Of a DNA stretch of 64,000 bases, positions 42,140 through 54,238 are shown in pieces. The notes beneath the pieces are model-generated. The model did not search any database, was not told where the DNA came from, and was given only the letters and a program-made list of their open reading frames with translations. Origin of the DNA: Triatoma infestans (Eukaryota > Arthropoda > Insecta > Hemiptera > Reduviidae); assembly GCA_011037195.1 (NCBI GenBank), contig JAAEAF010004339.1:1-64000 (forward strand), read 5' to 3'. The stretch's first letter is position 1. Each line of letters starts with the position of its first letter. A program made the position numbers and the translations under genes.

Positions 42140-42880
42140 AAAATCTGATGTGAAACATTCACACGACTTTCTCTCACTCCTGTTAATACAATTATACATA
42201 AAATGACAAATTTTATTTAAACTGCAAATGTTGCCCATTTGCCCCCCCCCCTAACATCAATACGGTGGTGGCGGGCTGACAGTAGTACCAACCTACTAAC
42301 TCAGGCAGGTAAGGAAGTGAAGAGCGCGCCAATAACATAGATCCAACCCCCCCCCCCATATATTTTACATTGAATCCAAAAATTCCACAAAATTATCTAA
42401 AAATCAACATTTTTTTTGGAAAATTGTTTCAAATAACAGTGATAAGTTTGTATGTCTGTACTGTCAGCATTCCAACTTTAAAGAAAATCATTATAGACGT
42501 TTACAACAAAACATATAAATATTCAAATATTATATTTTTAAAAAAAACTTATTCTGTAAGAACCTCATTTCTGTTTAATCGATTTTCTTCAAATTTGGAA
42601 TCTATCAGTGTGCTCTAATAAATATTGATATTATGTAGGTGGTAACATCAAACATTGTGCTGAAACGGTACTTTAGAGGAAATCATAACGCTCTGTTCCT
42701 TCAGTACCTCCCAAAAAATCAATTTTCCCTGCGAAATGTTTTCAAATTAAAGTGATAGGCATTGTGCGTGTACATAGTATACGAACTTTAAAGAAAATCC
42801 GGATTTCGAGAAAATGTCAAAAAACTGAAAAACCTGTCTTCTACCCCCCACCACAAAGAAAGCATCATCACCAATCTCTG
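42140..42880 (-). repeat. Family A repeat copy, 5'-truncated
   Basis: 3' end aatctgatgtgaaacattca and cgactttctctcactcctgt (42143-42185). Modules follow, with ttaatcgattttcttcaaat (42577), agtacctcccaaaaaatcaa (42702) and cgaactttaaagaaaatccg (42781). The start is missing where a LINE fragment begins near 42960. C runs lie at 42241 and 42347. Confidence 0.8.
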
Positions 42881-42959
42881 CTAGTTCAGAATGTCATTTC
42901 TACTCACCTATCATTCTCTACATAAGTTACATCCTATGTAAGGTTCTTGCAGCACTTCT

Positions 42960-43569
42960 GTTTCTCAATTAATATGGAATGGGTGCCGGGACACATGGGG
43001 ATTAGAAGCTATTAAATAGCCGACCAATTGGCCAGAAATGTGTCGAATATTCCGTTGTGTGGAATAATCAAAGAAATAGTTCGGGCATGTCTTAGAGACT
43101 GGCTCTGGAGAGAGTACGACATAATCTGCAAACATAGCAAGATAATGATACCAAAGCTGTGTGAGAATAAAGCTAAACAGACCTCTGCTGAAGAAGGAAC
43201 CAGATTAATCTGTGACAGGCCTTTTCAAGGGGACACTGTTGATTCAAAAAACACCTACAAAAGGTGGGGTGAATAATTAGCTCAGAAACTTTGTGTGGAC
43301 TATGTTAGGAGTAGTAAGAGGAAACGATCTTGCACAGTTGTTCGATTGTGTTGCAACTCGCTAAATTCGCTATGAGATCTTTGGCACACCAGAGATAATA
43401 GCGCACCAGAGGCCAGAGAAGATAATAGCGCAGAGAGAGCTGGTTGAGAAAGTCCTCATACTAATGAAGAGGGGAGTTATCTCATACTGGATCCACAGGG
43501 AAGCACAATATGCCTCTTCTGGCTGCAGTGCCCGGGATCGTGATCCACCCCATGGATCGATCTAATCTA
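42960..43569 (+). pseudogene. LINE ORF2 C-terminal fragment and 3' end (51.8-56 kb family)
   Basis: Translation gives 'MEWVPGHMGI' (last RNase H motif), then 'ADQLARNVSNIPLCGIIKEI' and 'VRACLRDWLWREYD', and further on 'RYEIFGTPEIIA' and 'VEKVLILMKRG'. Each matches, in order, a segment of the minus-strand LINE near 52400-51900. The 3' end (gatcgatctaatct, about 43555-43568) matches that LINE's end, which places the family's 3' terminus without poly(A). It is 5'-truncated and has several stops. Confidence 0.8.
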
Positions 43570-44329
43570 CACGCCAATAGGCATACAGACCATTCCAGAG
43601 TAACAAAATCAACTAATTATAAATTACTGCAAACATAAATAAATGTCTTAATCATTCAAGAAACCAAGGAAAAATATTAAGCAATTTCACCCAATAAATT
43701 GGTTTGCAAGAAGAAATGTACATCCCCTCCCCCACCTATATATATATACAAAATTATTCTTCAGTTGATTATGCAGAATTGCCTCTAGTTATAAAAAGAA
43801 AAAATAAATAAATTATGCATAGGCAATTTTTCTTTTTTGTTTTAATTGAAACTAGTCCAACAAGATGCCGGCAGTTTTGAATTAATCTGTATAAACAAGT
43901 TTTTAAAATTGCATCCTCTTCCCACAGCCATACAAGTATTTATATTGCTTTGAATTAACGACATGACTAGAAGTACAAGGGTTTATAATTTTTCCAAAGT
44001 TATTTTTTACAATAATTGGTGTATAATAAAAGTTATATTGATTATAAAATCAGCCACGTATGAAATAGATCAGGATTTGATAGAAAGTACCTAATTATTA
44101 TATAAGAAAGTAGGACAGGAGAGCATCCTGCAGGTAATCCCCTTCCCAAGGGACTGCTTCCATTATTCCATCTCAATAAATCCTGACAAGGATAATGGCT
44201 TCTTTGCCTGCTTACCCTTGATTCATATCCTACCGTGTCTCCTTGATGTAGCCAGCAACGAAATAATTAATTAATAGCGATGTTTTAATGTTTTAAGGAT
44301 TATATCCCTCCCGCTTTCATCTCGTACTG
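43570..44329. other. Spacer, no gene seen
   Basis: AT-rich, with an AT microsatellite near 43740. Nothing recognised. Confidence 0.55.
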
Positions 44330-44770
44330 GTGTGTTGCTTCTTCATCATCAGATGATCCTCTTCTGCCGCATAGACGATGTCCGAGGCGATCCTCCCCAT
44401 CCCTGGTCAACCTTCTCCCACTACTTCTATCTAGCCCTTTAGACCCTTCAGACCTTCCCTCACGTCTTGCTCCTCACATTCTTCAGTTCTTCGCCTTTAT
44501 CTCTCCACTCTGGCTTCATGAATTACTCTGGGAATCCAATTCTCGGACATTCTGGTTACATGGTCGAACCAGCGGAGCTCATCAACTTGTTTAATCCTCT
44601 CTATGCGAGCTCTGCTCCCTTCTGGTCTTGCCTAATACCTTTCTTAGATATTAGACCGCATTTCCACTGTTTATAACTTGACTTTTCAGGTTTGCAATTA
44701 AGTTCCAAGATTCACAACAATATGTTAAAATGGGTGGGAATACTTTCTTCTACAGCAGCCTTTAAAATGG
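44330..44770 (-). pseudogene. RTE/CR1-like LINE RT C-terminal relic
   Basis: Minus-strand translation from about 44750 gives 'ILTYCCESWNLIANLKSQVI', 'YLRKVLGKTRREQSSHRED' and then, in another frame, 'ELRWFDHVTRMSENWIPRVI'. This matches the well-known endonuclease-RT tail 'LLYGSExWxL ... MRxLRxxxGxTRxDxxRN ... LRWxGHVxRM'. At least two frame changes and several stops make it dead. It is distinct from the three other LINE types in the window. Confidence 0.75.
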
Positions 44771-44924
44771 GGAGATTTCCTTCTTTGCAAATGTTTCAGT
44801 TTCTATGGCGACATAAAAATTTACAAAATACATACATAAATTTACAAATTGGATCTGAGATTGAAAGTTTAGAAATTGGGTCACCATCTCTTTAATTTGT
44901 AATCAATTTTCATTTTATTCCTTT
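44771..44924. other. Spacer
   Basis: AT-rich; nothing recognised. Confidence 0.4.
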
Positions 44925-45693
44925 CCCTTCGCAGGAAGAGAAAGTATTGCGATCGTGTCCACATTTTCAACATTGAATTTACAAGTATTTCAACCAGAAA
45001 TACAAGTATTGAGGCCTCCTGAGTGTGAAACGAAATATTTTTAGCGAGATCTGCACGTGTGTGTGTGTGTGTGTACAAAATATCTGAAAAATGAAAAATC
45101 GCAGGAAGCTCCAATTTGGTATTTTGCTTAGATATTACCACTCATTATCACCGCCGAAGATTTAGGGTCAAATCCATCAACCGGAAATGCGACTTACTGA
45201 ACTTTTTTTCCAGTTTTCTCGAAAACAGCTTGAATTATTTTCTTTAAACTTCTTTACTATCTAAACACGGGATATCTATTACATTTAATTGTAAGATTAT
45301 CCTGGAAAAATTGATTTTTTGGGTGTTGCAGGGGAACAAGTAGTGTTATGCTTTTCTCTAAAGTAGGTACCATTCAAGATTGTGCATGCTTTTATCAACT
45401 ACATAAAATCAATATGCATTAGAAACAGATGGAATTTCTTATTTCGAAGATGATCGGTTAACCGGAATTGCGATTTTACAAAATAGATTTCTGAGTATTT
45501 TTGGAATTTTCATCGAAATCGACTATAATGATTTTCTTTAATCTTGGTATGTTAACTGCACCAGATACAAACCTAACACTTTTATTCATAACATTTTTCT
45601 GAAACAATTTTAGGTTGGTGGTTCTGAGAAATGTGTGAAACGTTAAATTAAAATATATTTGTTCAATATATTGGCACTTCCTGCAGGATAATC
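44925..45693 (+). repeat. Family A repeat copy, two clear modules
   Basis: Start ggaagagaaagtattgcgatcgtgtcc (44934-44960, shown in part), GT core at 45057-45073, CCGGAAATGCGAC at 45181 and CCGGAATTGCGAT at 45461 give a module period of about 280 bp. The 3' end is replaced by the LTR-like unit at 45694. Confidence 0.85.
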
Positions 45694-46028
45694 TGTGGAA
45701 CGGCAAGAGAGAGAACACAAGCCTGACCGAGAGAACACTGACTCTCTTTGGTACTCTCTGACTTAAGCAGGCTAGAGTGGGGAGAACCTGTATATAAGCC
45801 AGTGAGAGATCTAGACATCGATCTATCAGATTCAACCAACTCTAACTCTACTCTAACCCTTTATTCTATAAAATCATTACAAGTCCAGTGCAGTTTGTGT
45901 AAACTTATAGCTATATCATAACAGTATCTTCATATCTCGTCTAATTAATCAATCCCAATTTCTCTCCTCATCAACTCCATTATAATCTGCCTCTGTTGGC
46001 AGGTTGTGGCACTTGCCCACCTGTTACA
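45694..46028 (+). repeat. Solo LTR-like unit
   Basis: 335 bp, starting TGTGGAACGG and ending CACCTGTTACA (a TGT...ACA end pair). A TATA box (tatataagcc) lies about 95 bp inside. The end, 'cttgcccacctgttaca', is typical of gypsy-type LTRs. No second copy and no internal region are present here, and no target duplication is obvious, so the strand and boundaries are tentative. Confidence 0.55.
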
Positions 46029-46544
46029 CCATTAAGGTAATGGAGCAATTACTTCTGCATTTGCGATTTCTTGATTGCTCCATTAGCTTTTAAGATGTTA
46101 CAACCCTGAAGAAGTGCATTCTAATATGGGCGAATCGTCGGTTTCTAGCAACCAATGGCGTGCCTCAACCCGAAAACTCAAGTGTTTTTCTTTCTTTATC
46201 TCCACTGTTTCGTATTTTATTTTTTTTTAATTCGTTCAAAACATGATTTACGGACTGATCTTCTCTAGTAATCCATTTCGGCCGCTAACAATTTCCTTCT
46301 TTCTTGATTTCCAGAACTTCGAGTTTAATACCATACAGCCACCATTATTACTTTACTATTAAGTGCCGGTGGTAGTTGCTACGGGATTATCGAATTAAGC
46401 AACCTTGTGACTCTTTAATCTTCGGTGATATTCTCTAGGTCTTTTTTTTCAACAGCTTCCATCGTTTCCACTCATGCTTCCCATGAGTTCAGATTGTTAG
46501 GCCTCGTTCTTTCTACTCCTTCACTAGTCTTGAGCACTTGAAAT
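46029..46544. other. Unassigned segment with a hairpin and a possible Penelope-like signature
   Basis: A hairpin with arms TAATGGAGCAAT and ATTGCTCCATTA lies at 46038-46087. At 46107-46150 'ccctgaagaagtgc ... gggcgaatcgtcgg' resembles the CTGAAGA ... GCGAAAC-GTCG signature that accompanies hammerhead-like motifs at Penelope-like element ends. No RT or GIY-YIG coding is seen. Treat as a lead only. Confidence 0.3.
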
Positions 46545-46640
46545 GTATTTCATTGGTCACGTGTTTCTGGTGAAAATCCTGTTTTGAAAATGTTCCAAGA
46601 TCGCAATAATTCTTCTTACATCAATATGAGAAAGTAATAA
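46545..46640 (-). repeat. Family A 5'-end fragment
   Basis: gtgtttctggtgaaaatcct (46561), aagatcgcaataattcttct (46598) and an arm ending gagaaagta form the reversed Family A start. Confidence 0.6.
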
Positions 46641-47494
46641 TGGTAATAGAATCTAAAATAACACATACTAAAAAAAAGGTGCGAAGATTGTATGTGAAAT
46701 AAATATAAGGAATCGATGTAATAATTCGATTAGTTAAAAAAAGAGAGTGAGCGTGATTATATAAATATAGGGAAGACGTAAAATAGAGGTTTTTACGTAT
46801 ATTTTTGCAATATAGGTGGCAATCACAGTTATTACTGGCCAGTTACAATTATTACCAGCTCTGCCTGGTAGCTCATTCAACTACCTAGACGATCCTCCGT
46901 AACAGGGAACTTAGCTATAGCTATAATACTTAGCTATAAGCTGGAGAATTGTGGAGTGAGTGGTTCCATAGCACTCCTCCGTACTAGAGGAACGGTATAT
47001 CCTCCCCTAGCTTTCTCACTCTCTCTCTCTCTCTCTCTCATACTGCGGTGGCTCTCCCTTCTGGATATATGGTTAGTATTACGATGAGAAAGGTATCCAC
47101 AATGAGGTGGGGTACCTGTGGTGCAGGTTGCTATGGTAACTTGGTGAACCTGGGGATTTGTCTAATAACTAACTAGTGCCATTGCATTTCTCTGCTGTTA
47201 AGCTTTACTTTGTATTAAATTATATATATATATATGCATTAATTTTTGTTTTTTGTTTAATAATAATTAATTGATAATAATGAATGTGGTAATATATCAT
47301 CACAGTATGTGACGTGTTTTATACGGTTAGTTTCAAAACTCTCTTTACAGAAAATTATCTCGTAGTATAATTTGCACAAAGGTGCTCCACCCTGTTACTT
47401 ACTTCATGGGCTCAAGAAATTAAAATTTATGTTGACGATAAAGTAGTTGAAGCGATTTTACGCTCAGACTTCTTAACATCGATTTTGTTTAAAT
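46641..47494. other. Spacer, no gene recognised
   Basis: It includes a less AT-rich stretch (46820-47170) with a CT microsatellite at about 47017-47040. It may be a SINE-like repeat, but no pol III boxes could be confirmed. Confidence 0.45.
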
Positions 47495-48185
47495 CTGGTG
47501 TTAAACACTCATACGACTTTCTCGAATTATAGTTTACACAGATTTTTAATGACAAACTTTCTTCAAACATAATGTTTACTACATGTTTGCTTCTTTTCGA
47601 TTTTATATTAAGAAGAATCTGAACTTAAAAAAAATGACTTTTTTGAAGAAACCATATAGGTTTTCTCAAAACTTCTTTAAATGAAATTTATCGGAAAAAA
47701 GTCCCCAATCAAAGTGATAGGACCCAGTATTCATTGTTAGAGAAACAAATTTAATGAAATCTGTTGGTGTTTTTATAGATATAAAATAGTAGAAAACTAA
47801 AATAACTTGAGTAAAAACGCACTTCTGGTCAACCGATTTTCTTCAAACACGAAATATTGGCTATATATTAAATTCTATTTAATATTATTTAGATGATACA
47901 ATTATATATAATAAATTGAAATAGTACTTTAAAGGGAAACACCTTCCCCCAAAAGTTCCCTTATACGAATTTTCCCAGAGAAATGTTTCAATAAAAGATT
48001 GTAGCTCTTTGTTTGAGTACTTATTATACTAAGTATACAGGAAATCGCAAAAACTGGAAAAATTCAACAACTTGACTTCCGGTCAAGGAATTTATGACAG
48101 GTAAGTTCCTGTTGGATCCCGTATACGGAAAGTTAATTTTGAACTTTCTGCGAGTTTTTGTTTTTGAGTTTATCCTAGGGAGTTC
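47495..48185 (-). repeat. Family A repeat copy, 5'-truncated
   Basis: 3' end ttaaacactcatacgacttt (47503); markers cacttctggtcaaccgattt (47820) and gacttccggtcaaggaattt (48073); it ends at the tttttgagttt block next to the core (48160). Confidence 0.8.
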
Positions 48186-48354
48186 CAACGCTGGTTATTT
48201 TCACCTCTCATGTCATCCCAGTTGAGTTCACTGACGCGATAATAATTGTTATATTATATTGTACATATATCTTTGCCAATGTAGTTAGTTGTACAGATAC
48301 AAATAAATAAACATATTTATACACACACATATATATATATATATATATACCTTC
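48186..48354. other. AT-rich spacer with AC/AT microsatellite
   Basis: A simple repeat at 48320-48350 may be the expanded core of the neighbouring Family A copy. Confidence 0.5.
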
Positions 48355-48575
48355 ATTTTTAATTGAAACACTTTTACGAATATGTTAGGGGGGAACTAGG
48401 GGAGTTCTAGGGGAGGTCACTCTTCTCTCGAGGGTCGTCGCAATAATAACTTTAGGTTGATTCATCTATAGATAATATTAAAGTCGGTAAAGGTGGTATA
48501 AATTCCGAGTTTAAAGTAAATTTGTTAATAAATGTGTAAAGAAAATTGTGTGAATGATTCACAACAGGTGAAGTA
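48355..48575 (+). repeat. Family A 3'-end fragment
   Basis: Contains ttaattgaaacacttttacg, a G-rich patch (48387) and the end aagaaaattgtgtgaatgattcaca (48539-48563, shown in part). Heavily eroded. Confidence 0.6.
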
Positions 48576-49149
48576 GTGATTTGAGAACCAAAATAATGGA
48601 AAAGAAAGTTATTTGAGTACAAACTTCATTAAACTATTGAATTACGATACAATTATTACATTTTTATCAAATACTATCTAGTTACCAGGGATCATATGTT
48701 TTTATTTATTAATTATAAAATTTATCATCTGTTCTATTTTTTTTATTCATTTCCTAATTGCAATTGATTAATTTTGAATATGTGTAATTAAATTTAATCA
48801 AAATTTCTATTAGATAATATTCTACAAAAACCAGGAAGTTTCACTTATCCTATTTTTTTTTAATAAATTTAATTATTTTAATTGTTATGTAAAATTAAAT
48901 AAAAAAAATGTCCTATTTAAAAAAATTTATTCCTAGTGAAATAAATCAATGGTAATTGTTTTTAAATTGATTATCACTAGTATGCTGATAACAAGTTATT
49001 TTTTTGTATATTTGTTACACGTGTAAATATTTCATTTTTATCTTTTGTTAAAGTTATGAGTGACGTAACTGGAAGTCATTTGTAAGAAATACTATATTTG
49101 TGATATACGTATTTAGTATTCTTCTTTCAAGTTAAATCAAGTAAATTTA
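48576..49149. other. AT-rich spacer, no gene seen
   Basis: Among the most AT-rich parts of the window; nothing recognised. Confidence 0.6.
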
Positions 49150-49565
49150 CTTTCTCTTAACTGCTCTGATAGTAGTGGAAGTATTGCAATCGTGTCGAAA
49201 GTTTCCAATTTTTTTTCCTCACCAGAATACTTGTTCTGTGATCCCTTGAATACGAAAAAACACTGGTGCGATAAACTTGATAAATTTCCTTTAAAATATG
49301 ATTTTGTTTTTTTACTCGAAAGCTTTAGTTTTATTTGAGATTTAGCATAAAAATATAGTTTTGAGGGTTGTTGAAGGTTACGTGTTGATTAGTGTACATG
49401 GCAAGTAGTACATTGAATATGGTTAAGTTATACTACAGAAGATAGCGCCTCGATTTAATCTCAATTTGAAATATAACGTCATAGATTCCACAGAAACCCT
49501 CAGAATAATTATTTGAAATAGAAGAAACAGGTTTATACCTACATGCTAAGTTATAAGTTTTAAAT
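49150..49565 (+). repeat. Family A repeat copy, 5' half
   Basis: Start arm tactttctcttaactgctct ... gtggaagtattgcaatcgtg (49149-49195), a shortened body and one module. The LINE fragment follows. Confidence 0.75.
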
Positions 49566-49589
49566 AGGTTTATATATTTTTATTTGCAA

Positions 49590-50060
49590 CAGATCCCAAG
49601 CCAGTTTAGAATAACAAAAAATGAGAATGGAGACCAGCTTGCCAGGGAAGAACAACCACAACCGACTCCAGCAGAGTTGAACGTGACTGAAAAGTTTTTA
49701 AGAGAAAAGTTAAGGCAAGAGCTGGAGACTAGACTCCTGGAACTGGCCAGAGAGAAACATTGGAACATCCTGAACGTGCCGCCAGAAAGTTCAAAAGCCC
49801 CGCAGTCTATCCGAAAGCGATGCGGTGCCTGTATTTCAGATTGGTAACTGGGCATGATGATCTCGTATTGCAGTGGCTGGATTGACTGGATTGTAACTTG
49901 TGCGGGACGAGAGGAACGCTATGACAGGAAGCCATTTGTCTGACCGTGACGCCTCTATATGAAGTGCGACAACTGCTTGATAACTCGCCAACACTTTCAC
50001 TTATAAATCAAAAATTTATTGAACTGCTCAAAGTCGAATGGAGAGTGAATAGATAAAGAT
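49590..50060 (+). pseudogene. LINE RNase H end and C-terminal tail relic
   Basis: 'ENGDQLAREEQPQ' (about 49620) matches the G-N-E-x-A-D-x-L-A-R-E end of LINE RNase H. The 'TEKFLREKLRQELETRLLE' linker follows. After a frame change 'AMRCLYFRLVTGHDDLVLQW' (about 49820) matches the F-R-L-x-T-G-H-D block of LINE ORF2 tails. The first part keeps an 87-codon open frame; the rest has stops. It differs from the two large LINEs here. A Cys pair (C-N-L-C) follows near 49890. Confidence 0.65.
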
Positions 50061-50664
50061 GCGGTACGATGTGCTCTGTCATCTAGTGCTCAACAAATGG
50101 ATTAAGCCCCGGTTTTAATTCAACAACACAAAACAAATAAAAAGTGGATGCTACATTGTAGATCAGATCTTAAGTAAAATATTTACTTAGTTTCGCCAAG
50201 TTGTTTACTGAGAAAGGCCAATAGAGAGAGTGAGAGAGAGAGAGTGAGACTGAGAGAGAGAGAGATTGAGAGAGAGAGAGCACAATTAATCACGTTGTTT
50301 CTTTACTCTGTGTTGGTGAGATATACTGAAGAACTCTGTGGCTGTTTAAATCGTGAGTCGTTCTCACTCTGTATTGTCTGCTAATACTTGATTTACTACA
50401 TAAAAATACCGTTTACTTTCCTTATTCTACTTTTACCAAATACTTGAAGCGATGAAAAACTAATAACCTGCTAAAAATCATCATTTAAAGAGAAAGTACA
50501 CTAAACAATATTAAAGAAAGGTGATATTTTCGCAGCGTTTTTGAATTTTTTTTTTTTTTTTTTTAATTGAAATAGCTGATTTTATAATTTATTTTATTTT
50601 GTAATTAAATCAGCTGATGATTGTTGACATATAAATATTGCTGTAATTAAATAATTGAAAAAAA
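50061..50664. other. Spacer with GA microsatellite
   Basis: GA-rich tract at 50225-50281; otherwise AT-rich. No gene. Confidence 0.6.
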
Positions 50665-51814
50665 CTGGTGTAAAACAGTCACACTCTTTCTCACTCATCA
50701 CTTTCTCTTACTGAGCGTTACATACTTACAGTCTCCAAACTTATAATTTTTACTAAACGTTTACAAGTGTTACACACTTTGTGAAGGAGCCCGACCTTCC
50801 GGTCCCGCACAGTCTCTCCAAAATCGATTTTTCGGAAAGAGTTTCAAACACAAGTGACAGATATCTTAATTAAAGTGATAGATATCTTAATGTATAGTAA
50901 ATGAACTTTAATGAAACCCAATTGCTATGATGAAGAAAGTCGCAGAAAATGAATAACCTTATTAATGTCCTGCTTCCAGTCAACTGATTTTCTTCAAATT
51001 AGGCATTTTGGCAACACATTTGATTCTAATACATATAATATATAGTGTCGTGTAATAAATTGAAATGGCACTCTATAGGAAAGCATAACCTCTGGCATGC
51101 TCCAAAAGCTCACTTAAATGAATTTATTCGGAAAACTGTATAAACAGAATTGATAGTAAACTGTGTATGAAGTATACTCTAGTATACTACTAACATTCGT
51201 TCGTGTCTTTATGAAGAAAGTCGCTAAAACTAAAAAAGGTGTTCAGTAAAGTTGCACATCCGGTGTTCAATAAAGTTGAACCGATGTTCATCAAAGTTTA
51301 TCATCATTTGTCATCATATTTTATTGCAATTAATATTAAAAAATGGTCTAATAAACAGAAATGGCACTTTAGAAGAAAACAACCCCCAACCCCTCCATCA
51401 GAAAACCCACTTAAATGAATTTTCTCGGAAAAATGTTACAAACAGAAGTAGTAGCGCTTTTCTATGTGCAGTTAATATTCAATGTTTAAAGAAAATCGCA
51501 AAAAACTGGAAAATCTATTCAATAAAAGTGTGACTTCCGGTTGACCGATTTTGATGAAAATCGTATTGTCCAGGTCCACTAATAGCACTTAAATTAAATA
51601 TCAAGTTTAAACTTACTGCGATTTTCCCTTTTTTGATTTGTGCTGGCAACACACACTCACACACGGCAATTTCTAAATACCATTTTTTCAGACTCAGAGA
51701 ACCTCAGAACGTGCCCCGGGTTTTACTTAAGCGGATGACATAAATATTTCCGGTGATAGTTAATCTTAAAACCTGTAATTTACATAGATAAAAAGGGTAT
51801 TTAGAAAATTGACT
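50665..51814 (-). repeat. Family A repeat copy, long, split by a LINE
   Basis: 3' end actggtgtaaaacagtcaca ... ctttctcttactgagcg (50666-50720). Several modules follow, with markers near 50974, 51260 and 51533, then the CA core near 51651-51665 and the ccggtgatagttaatc block (51750). The LINE at 51827 interrupts it, and any remainder lies after 56082. Confidence 0.8.
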
Positions 51815-51826
51815 AATGCATCCATA
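51815..51826. repeat. Target-site duplication, left
   Basis: AATGCATCCATA, repeated exactly at 56071-56082. Confidence 0.9.
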
Positions 51827-51849
51827 GATTAGATTGATGCAGGGGGGGA

Positions 51850-52405
51850 CTCAGACGACCCAGCACCGCAGCCTACCCGTTGAGGCTTATTGTGCCAACC
51901 TCTCAATACCTTGTAGTGGAAGCCCCCCTCTTCATGAGGTCCAAAACCTTCCCCACCAGTCCTTGCTGGGGTACGATTTCCTCCGGTCTGAACGTGCCGA
52001 AGATCTCGTACCTCAGTCTGCCGATTGCAACGCAATCAAACAACAGGTGAGAGGCCGTCTCCTCCTCCTCCTGACACAATCTGCGCAATGGCTCTACATC
52101 CACCAACCCTACCTTGTGCAGATGTTTTTTGAACCTGCCATGCCCAGTAAACAGGCCCGTTATCAGAGAAATCTGATACTTGCTTAAACCTAGGGTCTCT
52201 CTGGTTCTTCTTCTACACAGCTCTGGCATAACCATTTTGCCGTGTTTTGCTCCAGTACTTAGCCTCCAGTGACGATTATGTTCTCTCCGAGTCCATTCTC
52301 TCAGAGAAGCCCTCGCCATACTTTTGGCTATTCCCAGAACAGGTTCTGGCCCACAGAAAGGAGTACTCGCACCATTCCTGGCCAGTTGGTGGGCTAGTTC
52401 ATTGC
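51850..52405 (-). pseudogene. LINE ORF2 C-terminal tail
   Basis: After a one-base lesion near 52405 the protein continues with 'GPEPVLGIAKSMARASLREW', 'ISLITGLFTGHGRFKKHL' and a Cys/His cluster C-x(8)-H-x(4)-C ('CQEEEETASHLLFDC'). It ends with 'LVGKVLDLMKRGASTTRY'. This tail is conserved among I/R1-group LINEs and is thought to bind nucleic acid. Confidence 0.85.
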
Positions 52406-52790
52406 TTTAATCCCCTTGTGTCCCGGCATCCATACTAGCCGCACTCTGTTGTGCCGGGACAACGCTTCCAGAGAGTTTCTACACTCCCTAACTAGGGAAG
52501 AAGTGATTCTGAATGCCCTAAGTGCCTTCAGTGCAGCCTGGCTGTCCGAGAAGATGCATATCTCCCTATTCCTAGAGTCCATACGCAGGTTCTCCTCAGC
52601 GCAGATCTTGATAGCATAGACTTCAGCCTGGAACACCGTGGAGTATCGACCAAGAGGCCTCTCGATGGTACCTCCGGTTTAACTACATATATCCCGGCTC
52701 CAGTACCGCAGGCCATTTTGGACCCATCCGTAAACCAGGATCCCCCAGTCCGGCCTCTTTTTCCCAACTTTTAGCCCATTCCGATTTTGA
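52394..52790 (-). pseudogene. LINE ORF2 RNase H domain
   Basis: RNase H spread over two frames: 'GSWFTDGSKMACGTGAGIYV' (first Asp) near 52735, then after a shift near 52640 'FQAEVYAIKICAEEN' (Glu), 'ICIFSDSQAALKAL' (Asp) and 'RLVWMPGHKGI' (His). All catalytic residues up to the His survive; the G-N-E block is lost to the next shift. Confidence 0.88.
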
Positions 52791-54238
52791 CGTGAAAATC
52801 ACCTGGAAAGGGAGCTCAAAGTGGAATGTTGGACAGCACTCTTCCCCAGCCATCTTAAAGATAGGGCCAGGGTCCACTTTCTGAGTTATGTCCACATGCT
52901 TGGCCAGGGAGCTCCTCTGTTTCCACTGGCCATTGTTCATTAGTCTGTACGCACTGGCCCTCGCCTCCGCTTGTATCAAAAGATGCAACGGAGGTAACCC
53001 CAGCAGTACTTCCAATGCAGCCGTTGGGGCACTGCAAAATGCCCAGAGATCAGCAGGCATGCCAGCCTTTGAACCCCTGATAGGTTCTTCCTCGCGACCT
53101 GCTGTTCCGTTTTTGGCCACCACACCACTGCCCCATAAGTGAGGACAGGTATGATAGTCCGCGTATAGAGCCAGTGGGTCATTTTGGGGGAAAGACCCCA
53201 TGTTTTCCCACAGGCTCTAGTAACACCACAGAGAGACTTCTTTGCCTTCTGTGTAACATGCTCCAGATGCGCTTTCCAGGTGAGTCTGGAGTCCAAAATG
53301 ATCCCCAGGTATTTCACCTGCCCAGACACATCTAGAGTTCTTCCAAAGAAGTTCAATGTGGTAAACCACTCCACGTTCCTTCTTCTGGTAAATGGAACCA
53401 AGGTGGTCTTAGAGGGGTTGACCATCAGATCCACCCCTCTGCACCACCCCTCCACCACTCGCAGGGCCTCCTGTAGAAGTTCACTTATAACAGACTCGTG
53501 TCTGCCCCTGACCACGACCACCACATCATCCGCGTAGCCAAAGACAGAACACCCCCTGCGATCGAGCTCCACCAGTAGCTCGTCTACCACCATGCACCAC
53601 AGAAGAGGAGACAAGACCCCTCCCTGGGGGCATCCCCTTGTAGCCGTGGTTTCAAGCGTCTCCTCGTAGAGGTTAGCTATGATTCTTCTAGTTTTCAGCA
53701 CGCTGCCAATCCACCTTGTGATGGTCCGATTTACCCCGTGCCTTTCCAAAGCTAGTTTGATTGAGCTGTAGGTCGTGTTGCTGAAGGCACCCTCTATGTC
53801 CAGAAACACACCAACAGCTACTTCCCTGCCATAAACCGCCGCCTCCAATTCTCCTACGAGAGGGTGGAGGGCCGTCTCGCAGGATTTACCCCTCTGATAG
53901 GCATGCTGATTAGAATGCAGGGGCCGCGATAAGAGCACCGTCCCCCTGAAATGCAGGTCTACCAATTTCTCCAGCACTTTCATCATAAACGAGGCAAAAT
54001 CTTTGGCCTGGGTATGAGTCCTCTTCCCAGGCTTCGGAATAATGACAACTCTTACAGGCCTCCATGCCAACGGGACATGGTTGAGGGCCAAACTTGCCCT
54101 CATTACCCTGCAAAGAATAGGAGTAAGAATTTCACATCCCTGCTGTAATAATGCAGGGAGGATGTCGTCAGGACCCGTCGACTTCTAGGGCTTGAACTGA
54201 TTTATTGTCCACTTAAGCTTGTTGTGTGTGTCGCAAAC
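52791..54238 (-). pseudogene. LINE ORF2 reverse transcriptase
   Basis: RT with 'KSTGPDDILPALLQQGCEIL', 'WRPVRVVIIPKPGK', 'SNQHAYQRGKSCETAL', 'GVFLDIEGAFSNTTYSSI', 'TRGCPQGGVLSPLLWCMVVD' and the catalytic 'FGYADDVVVVV' (YADD codons 53536-53525). The thumb 'VKYLGIILDSRLTWKAHLE' follows. The long open part spans 54103-52976. A TAG at 54187-54185 interrupts just upstream, and a shift near 53020 moves the end into another frame ('TAALEVLLGLPPLHLLI'). The YADD box with a large single ORF2 suits the LOA/R1 side of the I group. Confidence 0.92.
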
